Positions 11,340 to 22,203 of a DNA stretch of 64,000 bases are shown here, piece after piece (the first letter of the stretch is position 1; every line of letters starts with the position of its first letter). The stretch covers positions 37,780,607-37,844,606 of the forward strand of contig NC_084802.1 of assembly GCF_963169125.1 (NCBI RefSeq), in the 5' to 3' direction. This DNA is from Humulus lupulus. Lineage: Eukaryota > Streptophyta > Magnoliopsida > Rosales > Cannabaceae. A program made the translations under genes and the position numbers. The notes beneath the pieces are model-generated. The model saw only the letters and a program-made list of their open reading frames with translations, did no database searches and was not told the DNA's origin.

Positions 11340-12960
11340 ACATGAGTCTCTTCTAACCCATGTCCTCAACATGGAAATATAAAATACAATGTATACGACC
11401 AACAGTGCCAAAGATAAGGCCAATCCAAAGGCAACCTGACCGGTCCTATCTAGGATTTAAACGGTCACATTAATCTAGGGCTCAACTTGCCCTTAACTCT
11501 TCACCCCTTTCCATGGTGATACTTTAAGGAAGATACAATCCTCTACTTGGAACCGCATGTTCCTGCTTTTCAAATCATCATAACTTTTCCATTTACTCTA
11601 AGAAGTGAGCATCCAAGCTCTAACCTTTTCAAAAACCTCAATGATCCCAGAAACTACCTCAGGATCCAGATATAATATCTCAACCATCTCATAAGATGCC
11701 CTTCCAATAACTGGATAACTCTCTCTGATTTACAATCAGTCTGAGAGTAATAAACTGTATTAAATTCCAACTGTATATTCATTGCCTTCTACAACCTTCC
11801 CCAAAACTTGAAAGTAATAATAGAGTCTTCATCTGATAAGATGGACCTTGAATTCTATGAAGGCGTACTACCTCTCTCACACAAAGAACTGAATATTGAT
11901 CAGCTGTATTACTCATCCTTACTGATAGAAGTGGGCTCACTTTAAATACTGGTCCGTAATGACCCAAACCAACTCATGCTGACCCACTATCCTGGGCAGC
12001 CCCACCGTGAAACCCATCGCGATGTTTCCTTATTTCCATTATGGAATACTCAAAGGCTGTAATGACCTTACTAGTTTTTGATACTCTGTCTTGACCTACT
12101 AATAGGTTAAGAACTTTGTCATGTATTCCATTACGTCCCTCTCCATCCCAGGCCACCGCTATAAAGCTTTCATATCCTAATAAATTTTTCATGATGCCTG
12201 GATGAAGAGAATAAGAGGGTAGTATGCGATTCATCTAGAATCTCCCATTTCATCCCAGTGTCCATCGGATTCCAAATCCGATCCTTATACCACAATAAAC
12301 CCATACCCGACACTGTATAATCCTTAGCTAATCCAACTAAGACATTCCCCTCAATTATCCCATCTGTGGTTCACTTAACTGTCTTTCCTTTGATCATTTC
12401 TGAAATAATAATCTCAAGTATAAAGCTGGCCACCTGACCCACCAGTAACTCTACTCTAGTCCTGGTCATATCCTTCAAATAACATGATGCATAGGCAATC
12501 ACCTTTCCCTGTCACTGAGGTGTCATAACAACCTACAACTGGTTCTGATCTGTAAGAAGACTCAGAACTCTTCCACAAAGTACATGTAATATCATGCCCG
12601 TCCAAGGGAACTCCTACCCTCTAAGGCATTCCTTAACCTTGGAAATTCTCCAACCGAGAATATACCACAACACCACAAATCAAGACGATCACAAATCCAA
12701 TTAAGATAATCCTTGAATACTCTTTTCATCTAATGCATAAAAATTGCTTGGCATTAATAAAATCTTAAAAACATAACCCAGCACTCCTAGTTCCCTTATC
12801 TAATATAAAATCAGTCTTCTGCATATCCTTCTCCCTGATCTCTAGCTGGTAATAACCAGATCAAAGATCCACTTTGGAGAATACCATCTTACTCAATAAT
12901 TGAGCCTTTAGTTCTTACAACTCTACTGAAGCAGTTCAATACAGTGCCCTAGACCTGATT
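11340..12960 (-). pseudogene. G3 pol remnant (RT, RNase H, integrase), strongly decayed
   Basis: No long frame survives, but conserved blocks appear in the right minus-strand order when frames are switched. An RT piece resembling GYYQLEIREKDMQKTDF is near 12790-12900. An integrase zinc-domain piece (SLHPGIMK) is near 12060-12240. An integrase-core piece containing TADQYSVLCVREVVRLH lies at 11780-11970. A C-terminal piece like FLKVSPWKGV is near 11500-11550, followed by VAFGLAL. These match Tekay/Del-type chromovirus pol. Protease and N-terminal RT between about 12960 and 13400 are not recognisable. The internal region is only 3.9 kb, so deletions add to the many stops and frameshifts. Confidence 0.75.
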
Positions 12961-13404
12961 CCATCCCTGGCACCAATCTAATCACCATTTATCTTTTTGT
13001 GTAAAGGCAACCCCTGGCAAATTCCCTGGAATCATATCCAGAAACTTACAGACTAATCCAGTCTGTCCTAATCCCACTAGCACAACCTAAGTGTTATCCA
13101 CCACACTAGCTAGGATATCTATGCATCCTCATGCAATAGATCTCTAGCTCTAAATACATATGTCATAAGCATATAAAATCCATGTATAGTGCCAACTATC
13201 ACAAGGGTTTCCCACTCTCAAACCCAAGAGTTACTATCATTTCCTTGCAATCTAGCATTGCCCCCACACTTGGCTAACCAATCCAAATCATGGATCATAC
13301 TGAAGTCAGTCATAACCAACTTTATCAAAACAACTGATCCTTTCCACCATAATCTAACTCATCACAACATAATCATGCAATCTGCATAACAAACCTATGC
13401 TTCT

Positions 13405-14498
13405 CTAGATGCAACAAGCAAAGAACATCATGGCACCGAAACCAGTCAGTGCAATACAAAAATCAAAACTAGAAAGCTGACCTGGCACCCCTGAGGAACC
13501 AGCCTCAGTCTCAGTCTCAGTTTCTGACTCTGGCTGCATCGAAGCGAACACTCGATCTGGAGTCGAGCTGTCCAACCATTCCATATAAGAAACATGCCCT
13601 TCTCGGCATTTTCCCAGATGACGCCTCTTACACCGAGCACATTTTTGATAAGTCCTCCAGTTCTTTTTCTTGCCCAAACCAATAAATGGAGGTGTCACTG
13701 TCTGAGCTCCGTGCTCTGCGGTACTCTCCTTCTCAATCTGATTTCCTGTGCTCTCAACAGCAAGAGCCTTTCTTACCACCCGAGCATAGGTAGAGATTTC
13801 ATGCACTAGGGGAACCCTGATGCCCTGAGCTACTCTGGGATTCAATCCCTGGATAAATCTTTCCTTCTGTACTACATCTGTGGGTACCATATCAAAAGAA
13901 AACTTGGCCAACCCATTAAATCTGTTAACATACTCGGTTACTGTTGCATTTCCCTGAACAAGGTTAAGAAACTCATTCATCTTAGCAGTCTGGGCTGCAT
14001 CACAGTAATATCTTTCTTTAAACAGCTGCCTAAATTCTTTTCAGTCCATCACAGCTATGTCTCGGGTCTGGGACACTACTTCTCACCACGTTTGGGCATC
14101 ATCCCACAATACAAATGTAGCACAGATCACCCTATCATGACCTACCAGCCCCATACTGTCGAAAATGGAATTGATCATGCCTATCCATTGCTCAACTCTA
14201 AATGGATCCAGGCCTCCCTTAAAGATTGGAGGGTAATACTCCTGGAATCTTCCACAGAAAAATTCCCATCTGCTGTCAACCCTAGGCTGAGTCAATACTG
14301 GTGCCACTCCTGGCATGGCAAAGGAAGAGGTGTTCCCCGACAGGTTCTGCTGTTGCTTCAAACACCTTATCTCTTCCTCTTGCCTCTGCAATCTTAATTG
14401 CATATCTGTAAACACCTGCTGAAATTCTGAGGGGCAGGTGAAGAACTCAAACCCTGGTTGTAATACCTAGCCCCGATATAACCACCACCAGATCTCAT
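13405..14498 (-). pseudogene. G3 gag with zinc knuckle, broken
   Basis: A possible ATG at 14498 starts MRSGGG; the frame shifts near 14410 into a long frame running to 13405. This frame has a gag segment around WEFFCGRFQEYYPP, the FLNLVQGNATVTEYVNRF block and KERFIQGLNP, then a zinc-knuckle-like CARCKRRHLGKC. Two stops near 14078 and 14040 replace tryptophans (TGG to TGA). It would encode the capsid/nucleocapsid protein. Domain order and primer type agree with a Tekay/Del-like element. The protein cannot be made intact. Confidence 0.82.
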
Positions 14499-14950
14499 TA
14501 TATGCCTTGGAGACATATCTGCAAATTGAATCTGTAGTCAATTACTTGACCCATTAAACATGATGAGCATATTCAAAAGCCTTCCCCACGGGAAAAATCA
14601 TACCACACTATAATCACAAACCACTACAATGCTAAAATCATGCCCATAGCATTCATACATCACTCATAATCCCTCCTCTTCCAACATACACACCATGCTT
14701 CCAACTCCAGCATGCAATTATCACATTTATATATATTCACGGAGCATGTAATCATATAATCATATTAATAGTCAAGACCCAGGCTCTATCAGAATCTCAT
14801 GCTCCCTAGTACAATGTGCAGGTAAAGCATTTACATTCTATTTAAGCAGTTAAGCACATAACCACACAAACAGTTACCATACCCTGAGTGAAGCTATCTT
14901 TAGTGACGAGTGTACATGCCCAGCTTGTCTTCAGGAACCCTTAACCTTGG

Positions 14951-14967
14951 CTCATTCTGATACCAAG
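14951..14967 (-). other. G3 primer binding site (initiator tRNA-Met type)
   Basis: The minus strand reads TTGGTATCAGAATGAG just inside the LTR end GGGCGTTACA. It resembles the common TGGTATCAGAGC site complementary to initiator tRNA-Met. Confidence 0.85.
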
Positions 14968-14968
14968 T

Positions 14969-17327
14969 TGTAACGCCCTACTACCCAGGGTCTGTTACGG
15001 TGTGCATTTTAAACAGTGTTATACTCGTTAATCGAGTCATTTGGCCATTATCGTGTAACTAAGTATGATTAATGGTTTAGGGTTAAAAATTTTGGTTAAG
15101 ATAGAACGTTTCACTAAAATGTTTACTGTATACATTGGGATCCCCAAAATAATATTTAAAGGTTAATTACAACAAAAGATTTACAACCAGCCGACCTAAG
15201 CGGCAAAATAGGGTTTAACCCTAGTTCCTCTTTAAACCCTCCCAAGTTCCTCTTTAAACCCTCGGCCGTGGCGATTGAGTAGCCGCATATGTACACATCG
15301 TCACCTAAGCTCTCTAACTCAATGATGGTCCAGCTTTCTTTTGCCTTTACCTGCACCACATAGCACCCGTGAGCCAAAGCTCAGAAAGAAAACTGAATAT
15401 GCTCATGAACAAGTAATAACATGTTACTAAGTCATAATAGGCATGCCTAGCAGTAATAACCCTACTCATGCATGCAAGCAGGTACAAATAAATGTTTGTG
15501 AAGTCCTGTGCTCTGAGTAGATGACTAATAAGTCTTTCGCTCTGAGGTAGATGACTAATAAGTCTCTCTGAGGTAGTTGACTAATAAGTCTCTCTGAATA
15601 GTTGACTAATAAGTCACTCTCTAAATAGATGACTAATAAGTCTATCTCTGTATAGATGACTAATAAGTCTATCTCTGTATGGATGACTGATAAGTCTATC
15701 TCGGTTAGATGACTGATAAGTCTATCTCTTAGGTAGATGACTAATAAGTCTTTTTGTATAGATAACTAATTAGCCTCTCTATATAGATGACTAATAAGTC
15801 TCTCTGTATAGATGACTAATAAGTCTCTCTGTATAGATGACTAATAAGTCTCTCTGTATAGATAACTAATAAGTCTATCCTTATGTAGATGACTGATAAG
15901 TCTATCTCGGTTAGATGACTAATAAGTCTCTCTATATAGATAACTAATAAGTCTATCCTTATGTAGATGACTGATAAGTCTATCTCTGTTAGATGATTGA
16001 TAAGTCTATCTCTGTATGGATGACTGATAAGTCTATCTTGGTTAGATGATTGATAAGTCTATCTCAGTTAGATAACTAATAAGTCTATCTCTGAGGTCCC
16101 ATACTCTCCTAGCCATGTGACATATCAGTCACCTGAGCTTATAGCCCTGGCTCTATGTAGCTAGCCTTAAGACTAGACAAGCGCTTTTAGTTTTCATCGA
16201 ACTTAAGTTCGCTCAAGCATTTCATGCTTATGATGATAATGCTTATGTTGATTAGATCTAATATTTTTGGCTTGCGTTAAACACGCTAATACCGTTCTTG
16301 ACTCATAAGCCAATGCCATACGACCAATGCTCAGTACTTTTGCCGAACTTGACTAATAAGTCATAGCTTCACAATTAATACTGACACCATTGCCGATTTT
16401 GACTAATAAGTTAGTATCATTCACAGATAAGAAAATTTCCAAGCATTTGATATGCATTCCAGATATACAAATAGAGCACTCAACATGCTACATCAAAAAC
16501 CATGCATGTTACATACTGGGTGCAGTTTTCTTACCTCTGGTTCGAGCAAGAAATAACAAATAAACGACCATTGAGAATGATCGATCCTTTGATCCCTTAG
16601 CAGTCACCTAGTCATAACCAAATTTGGAATCCAATTAATGAAATCAACAATAAAAGGTTCTTGACCTAAACCTCACTCCCGAGACCTCGAATCATACTCC
16701 AACAGTTAGTAGATTCGATCCCGAGCCTTAGGAATTGAAACCCTGAGCCAAAAACCCTCAAAAGTACCCAAAATAGGACCCTGGAAAAACAGGGTAGTGC
16801 TGCCCCCCTAGCACCTAGGCACTACAAACAACGATGACTTGCCCTGGACAGCACTGTAACGCCCTCCCTTGGGCACTGTAGCGTTAGAGCTAGGGTGATT
16901 CAGCTCTAGTTTTTCCCCTTCGACTTCTCCACTTTTCAACCTTCAAAACCTGATTCCAAACTTCAACCAAACTAAAAAATGAACCCAAATACCCATTCTA
17001 CAAGTCTTAGGCATCAAAACCCAATCAATATTTGCTAAAAATATCCATCAATTCTCAACTATCAACTTCAAAATTTCAACTGAAACTCAACTGAAAATAG
17101 AGCAAGAAACCAGAGATTTCATCTCTAAAACCTTACCTCAAACTGAAGATGGAACCCTTCTCAGTAGTAGAATACAACCCTAGACCCTCAAGGCTTGGTT
17201 CCCTAGCTTGAATCCTCAATTGGAACTTCAAAAATTCAAAGAAAGAAGAAGGATGAGTGATGATCGTGAGTAGGAAGAAAGAAAGAGGCTCTGTTTTGGT
17301 TCAGTTCTACAGCCTTCTAGTTGATAT
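14969..17327 (-). mobile_element. G3 5' LTR, first segment (before the TAT insertion)
   Basis: It begins TGTAACGCCC at 14969 in plus coordinates. It aligns with 8776-11101 from the tandem array onward until GTTGATAT at 17327, where TAT is inserted. The LTR resumes at 37012. The two parts total about 2.9 kb. The last 5 bp (17323-17327, GATAT) are the TAT target duplicate. The orphan ORF at 15156-15377 is not gene-like. Confidence 0.88.
15514..16095. repeat. About 25-bp tandem array with stem-loop units, copy 2
   Basis: This is the same array as at 8776-9312, in the other LTR of G3, with the same GACTAATAAGTC core. Unit number and order differ slightly between the two arrays. Confidence 0.9.
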
Positions 17328-17946
17328 TGTTGACCCTCGATTTGGCCAACGACACGGAGTCAAAACTACGACTGGAAATGAGATGACAATTAAGAGTGTA
17401 ATCTAATGGTAAAGAATAAACACGAACGATTTATAATGGTTCGGCCCCAATGAATGGTAATGACTTGCGTCCACTTAGTGCTATTATTAATATTGAATCC
17501 CAATGTCGTGATCAAAGAACTAGGGTTCTTGAGTTTCACAAACCTTGGGAGAATTACAACAAGACGATAGATAATTGCACTCTATGCTCTCTCTTTCAAT
17601 ATTCAGAAAAAGCTTCCTCCATCCAAAGTCCCCACCTTGAGCTATTTCATGCATATTTATAGGCTCAATGGGGGTTACATGGGCCAATGGGCCTTAACTA
17701 TCCTTAATATCCGTGTATCAAGGCAATAAAGATGAAATAATCAACATAATTATTACAAGATTACAATCATAGAAGGAAATAAGCCGAATCATACGACCAA
17801 CTTGGTCGTATCTAATAGTCAGGCTTGATGAAGCAATGTATAGCTGGTCGATAATCGAACAGTACCACCTTATTTCGACTCTGCCACGTGTCATCCACGT
17901 GTGAGAAATCCTTGCCACGTCATAAGCAGCCGTTTTTGGGTAAACA
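17328..17946 (-). mobile_element. TAT 3' LTR
   Basis: It starts TGTTGACCCTCG and ends TTTGGGTAAACA in plus coordinates (619 bp). The minus strand has a TATA box (TATAAATATGC) near 17650-17660. Confidence 0.92.
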
Positions 17947-17961
17947 TTTGCCCCCAAGTTT
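17947..17961 (-). other. TAT polypurine tract
   Basis: The minus strand reads AAACTTGGGGGCAAA directly before the 3' LTR start TGTTTACCC. This proves the left LTR is the 3' one. Confidence 0.85.
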
Positions 17962-18178
17962 ACTTTACTGCGACCAGCATAAAGTAAACTTAGGAAACTG
18001 ACTCTTCGCTTACCCCACCAAATATGTCAGAGCCACCCATGCTTTCTTGAAAAAAGTAATCAATCATGTCTAATCAAGTCTTTTTGGTTTCCCAACAAGT
18101 TGTTTGATGGCTATTGCACTTCCCCATACTTTGAAAAAAGTAATGCCATGATTACCGCTTTTACAGCACTACGATCAC

Positions 18179-18186
18179 TATAAATA
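18179..18186 (+). promoter_or_regulatory. Probable TATA box of the TAT antisense gene
   Basis: TATAAATA on the plus strand lies inside the element, about 230 bp from the LTR border. The pyrimidine-rich stretch 30-50 bp downstream (18205-18240) suits a transcription start. The leader to 18360 lacks ATG codons and ends in a good splice donor. This is an inference from position and sequence only. Confidence 0.55.
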
Positions 18187-18360
18187 ATACCCCTAGATCA
18201 CATTTTTACTTTTTACCTTTCACTCGCCTTCTCTTCTTCAAGAACCTTAAAGAACCTCAACCTTTAGAGCTCAGAAAACCTTGAAGTGTTCACTGCTGAT
18301 TTAAGGAATTTTCGCTCAGAAGCTCGAAACATTTGTGCTTATACTCTAACTTTCATCCAA

Positions 18361-18830
18361 GTAAGTTTCCAAAATCTTTCCGTCATTTGAGATGCCATGC
18401 AAAACAGTCTTATATCTGTTTTTATCTCTGAACTTTTGAATGTTCTTGGCTAAAACTGTTTTGGGGGTAAATGGGCATATTGATCGATGCTTGATAGGGT
18501 AGTGAAATAATGTTTTATAGGAGTTAGGAGTCAGTTTGGTAGTCAAGACTGTAGATTTAAGGCGTAAAATCGAAGTAAAAATTTGATTTTTAAGCTAGTT
18601 GAAAAACTGGGTTTTTCCCGCCCTCTCGGAGTCGAAAAAGTTTTCTTTGAAAAACTTTTTACTTCTGCTTTTTTATCTGTTTCCCAAACTGCTCGTAAGA
18701 GTTTAGTGTATTTGCTAGAATGCTGCTGGCCGTATAAAAGCTTAACTTTTATACGCGAGCAACGTTATTCCAACTCTCAACACAAGTTTTTAGGCTTTAA
18801 GTTCTCGTCTCCCCCTTTTTCTGCTCGCAG
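18361..18830 (+). other. Probable leader intron of the antisense gene
   Basis: The donor CAA|GTAAGTTT at 18361 and the acceptor TTTTTCTGCTCGCAG at 18830, preceded by a T/C-rich tract, delimit a 470-bp stretch without coding signal. Only RNA data would prove splicing. Confidence 0.5.
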
Positions 18831-18836
18831 CTTTTC

Positions 18837-21519
18837 ATGCAAGATCTGTGGGGAGGGGAGAGACCTATCGACGATGACTTGCTAGCCCAATTGCTTAAGG
18901 ACGAGGAGTAACCATTGTTGTTGATACCTAAAATTCCCTTTTCTTGCGCCACCTCAAACACTCCATCGACCCTCCTCCAAAATATGGGTCGAGTAAAATC
19001 TAAGGACCAGAAAAAGAAACTTTCCAATCCTTCAAATCAGCCTGCTCCTCAAGCTGAAATTCCCTTGACCAGTGGTCGAGAAAGAAATATCCCCGACCCT
19101 AGCATCCAAATTCATGCTCAACTTCGAAACGCCATTCAACCAGATGTTAAATGGTATGTCGCCCCTCCTAGCCGAGTAACGGTTAGGATGATTGCGAATT
19201 ATATTAAAAAATATGGACTCCCTGGGGTGACCCTAGTCCAACCCACCAAAGACCAATGGGCGAATTTTCCTGGAGGCGCCTTCAGCGCCTGGTCGAGGTA
19301 TCACATCGAGGCAGGAGCGATCCTGCCTCTCCATCCTTTCTTCCAAGGAGTGGCCAACTATTTTGGGGTCGCTCCTTTTCAAATAACCCCTAACGGATAT
19401 AGAATGCTCTCTGCACTCTATATCCTTTATAGCCATAAGAAATGGCCCGTCCCCACACCACACGAGGTCAACTATCTGTTCGAACTAAAATCCAACCCCA
19501 ACCAAGAAAACACGGGGTTCTTCCACTTCTGCCACTAGGAAATGTCCCGTACTTTCCTGAGTGACACAACCTTTATTTCCAATGTGGGGAAGTACCACCT
19601 AGAGTACTTTCTGACTACAGACATGGTTGCCAACAACCTGGCCTTCACTCAAGGAGGTAATATTTTTACTCCCCTGGTCGTTTATTTTTCTTTAATTCTT
19701 CCTGCATTTCCCATAGATTTTTAGCGCCTCTTAGGCCCATGGCTGCAACTGGCTCCCACACCAGACATGGAAGTCTGATCAACCCTCTTGGCCAGCATGA
19801 CTGACATGGAGAAGAGCGTCAAGCATCTGGTCACAGAGGCTAATCTTAGATTGGTCAGGCTTTTGGCATCTCATCGGGATGTGAGGGAGTCAACAACGGG
19901 AAGTGCCACTGGCGAGGAGATTCCCGGAAGCACCCAGACGTGTCACATCCTCAAAGGAGGAGGACGACTGAAGTGACAATCAGGGAACCCTCCAGCATCC
20001 CGCGAGCTGCTGCTCCCCCTACCCTACTGGGAAAGGGAAAAAATAAAGCCACTAAACCTCCCACTCCTATCGACGAGTCTTCAGATGAGAATGGTATTGT
20101 TTTCTCATTCTTAGATAGTTTTCCAATTCCCTATCACTTATTTGACGGGGACGACAACTTTAAGTATACTCCAAACTTAAGTTCAAATTTCTTCTAGGCA
20201 GTAAATAGTTCAGTAAGTAATGTAGCGGCCAGTAGTTGTTGCACGGGCACTTTACTTATAATCTCTTTACTTTTGTTTTTAGTTCCATCTATATATCTTG
20301 TCTCACTACTCGTATTGTTTCTTTTTGTGCAAATATGTCGTCTGAAGACGTGTTTGAACAATACAAGGCTACTGCTGATTCCTCAGGCAGGAAGAAAGAC
20401 AGCAAGAGGACTTGAGAGGAAAGCAATAAAACCGACTCAAAGAAGGCCCGAACTAAGGACCCTTCAGCCACTGTTCCTTCGAAGGAAAACACGCCACCTC
20501 CATCTCCACTCGAGCAGCCGGCTTCAACGGCTTCGGCCGACCAGCATTCCACTCCTCCAACATATGCCGACCAACACCCCACTCCTCAGGACCCTATCAG
20601 CCGGACACACTGCACTCAGCCCGAAGGCTCCCTGTCCAGCTCCGTGGTTAGCTCAACCAGGGAGAGAATATACAAGCTCTCCAAACATAAACGCAGTCAA
20701 GAGGCCATCGACGGCACCATCTCCATGGAGACCGACCAAATACTCAATCGATGGCTGAATGAGATAGTCAACGTAGGTTGCTTTCTGTTGCTGAATAATT
20801 TTCTTTTGAATTTCTTCCATCGCCTTACTCTTTTCATCTGGTTGCAGGGATTGCTGACCATGACTGCTGGCTGGCGCCGTGCGAGTGCGATGGTGTCCCA
20901 GACCAGAAACTTTGACACCAGGCTCACTGAGGCCATGAAAGCGCTCGAAGGGAAAAATGCTGACCTGCTCGAGAAGAACAATGAGCTGACCAAGCAGAAC
21001 GGTGAGCTGCTCGAGAAAAACGCAGAGCTGACCAAGCTGAATGAGGAACTACTCGAGAAAAAAGCTATGTTGACCGAGGAGCTGTTGGAGAGTCGGGTCG
21101 CCCTGAAGAAAGCCAAAGAAGATAAATAAAATTTCAGGGAAAGCGCCAAACTCAACTACCAACAATCCAAATAGCTTGACCACGATTTGATTGCGAGCAG
21201 ACAGGAGACGGAGGAGTTGGAAAAGCGCATGAAGGAGCTTGAGGAAACTGAAGCCAAAAACTTGGAGAAGTACAAGGAAGCCACCCATCTTTACTTCTAC
21301 GAGTTTTGGAAGCACAACCGGAAGGCCAACTTCAGCTACCTGTCAGAGCGCTTGAGACGGACTCTAATGTCCCAGTGCACCATTCGCATGGAGGAAGAAG
21401 AGAGGGCTAAAGTTCCTGCTTCCCCAAAGATTTCCCTGGCAACGGAGATAGATGGCGCAAACAATGAAGATGGCGCTGCTGTCGACCAGGACGCTCCTCA
21501 AGACCCTCCAGCCTCTTAG
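18837..21519 (+). pseudogene. TAT antisense ORF (Transposase_28-like 'gypsy-type transposon' protein), broken
   Basis: It runs against gag-pol, between pol and the 3' LTR. The most plausible ATG is 18984 (MGRVKSKDQ). A 24-codon in-frame ORF (18837-18911) precedes it. The first exon carries a domain like Pfam Transposase_28: a LPLHPFFQGVANYFGVAP block, then PNGYRML, YLFELKSNP and GFFHF. It continues after one TAG (19536-19538). Likely introns are 19657-19724, 20094 to about 20282, and 20773-20847 (75 bp, in frame). The third exon starts near MSSEDVFEQYK (20335). A coiled coil of repeated LLEKNxELTK units (20960-21115) follows, then a conserved-looking tail with HLYFYEFWKHNRKANFSYL. Stops at about 20414, 21127 and 21172 and a frameshift near 19935 inactivate it. 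The function of such proteins in Tat elements is unknown. Confidence 0.78.
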
Positions 21520-22203
21520 TCTTTTTCCTTTCTATCTTTTGACGACACGACCTACAGGTCGTGATGTAAAGAAAATTACTTGTTTAATTATTAATTTTTA
21601 TTGCTGCATGGGCAACTTTTACTTTTAATCGAACAATCACATCCGAGCAGTAACTGCTCGCGGTGTAAAAGGTTTCCTTTAGATATTAGAATATTTGCAT
21701 TTTATTATAACATTTGTTCGCATGACCGAACTTAGCATAGTACTTTGGTTTGATTTAACAAAATACAAATTTTTTTAAAAATACTCTAAGTACCCTAGCA
21801 TGCTTTCACTTATTTTGCTCATGTGTTTACATACCTTTTGATATGCTTTGCTTACTAGATGCCTTATATCCCCCCAAGTGATTGAGGAGCTTTAGGTCCT
21901 TAGTCACTTGCCTTGACCAAAACCTGTTCAGACATTACTACTCAGAGCAAAGGAATTAAAATGATAATATAGCAAAACAACACACGTAATGAGCAAATAC
22001 TTGTAATAAATACAATAATTGGCAAGAATGACTGGCTGCGCACAGTCCCTTATATTTCTCGTATTAAAAGGACAAAATGTGTCTATACGAGTGATCAATA
22101 AGACCTTACACTTATAAGCGATTAGTCAGATAACATGACCAACCCTTTTTCATAACTTGTAAAAATTAAAATTAATACAAGCCAATTCTTTAAGAAGAAT
22201 TGT
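21520..22203. other. Convergent non-coding spacer between the antisense ORF and pol
   Basis: The antisense ORF ends at 21519 and pol ends at 22204 on the other strand, so their 3' ends face each other. The spacer is AT-rich with no ORF. A short dyad, ACGACCTACAGGTCGT, lies near 21548-21563; it could be a transcript 3'-end structure, but this is weak. Confidence 0.5.

Noticed and set aside
18915..21519. Antisense ORF as a host gene captured by TAT or an unrelated host locus
   Set aside because: It lies exactly between the pol end and PPT of a bounded element, and matches the type of extra ORF known from Tat elements.
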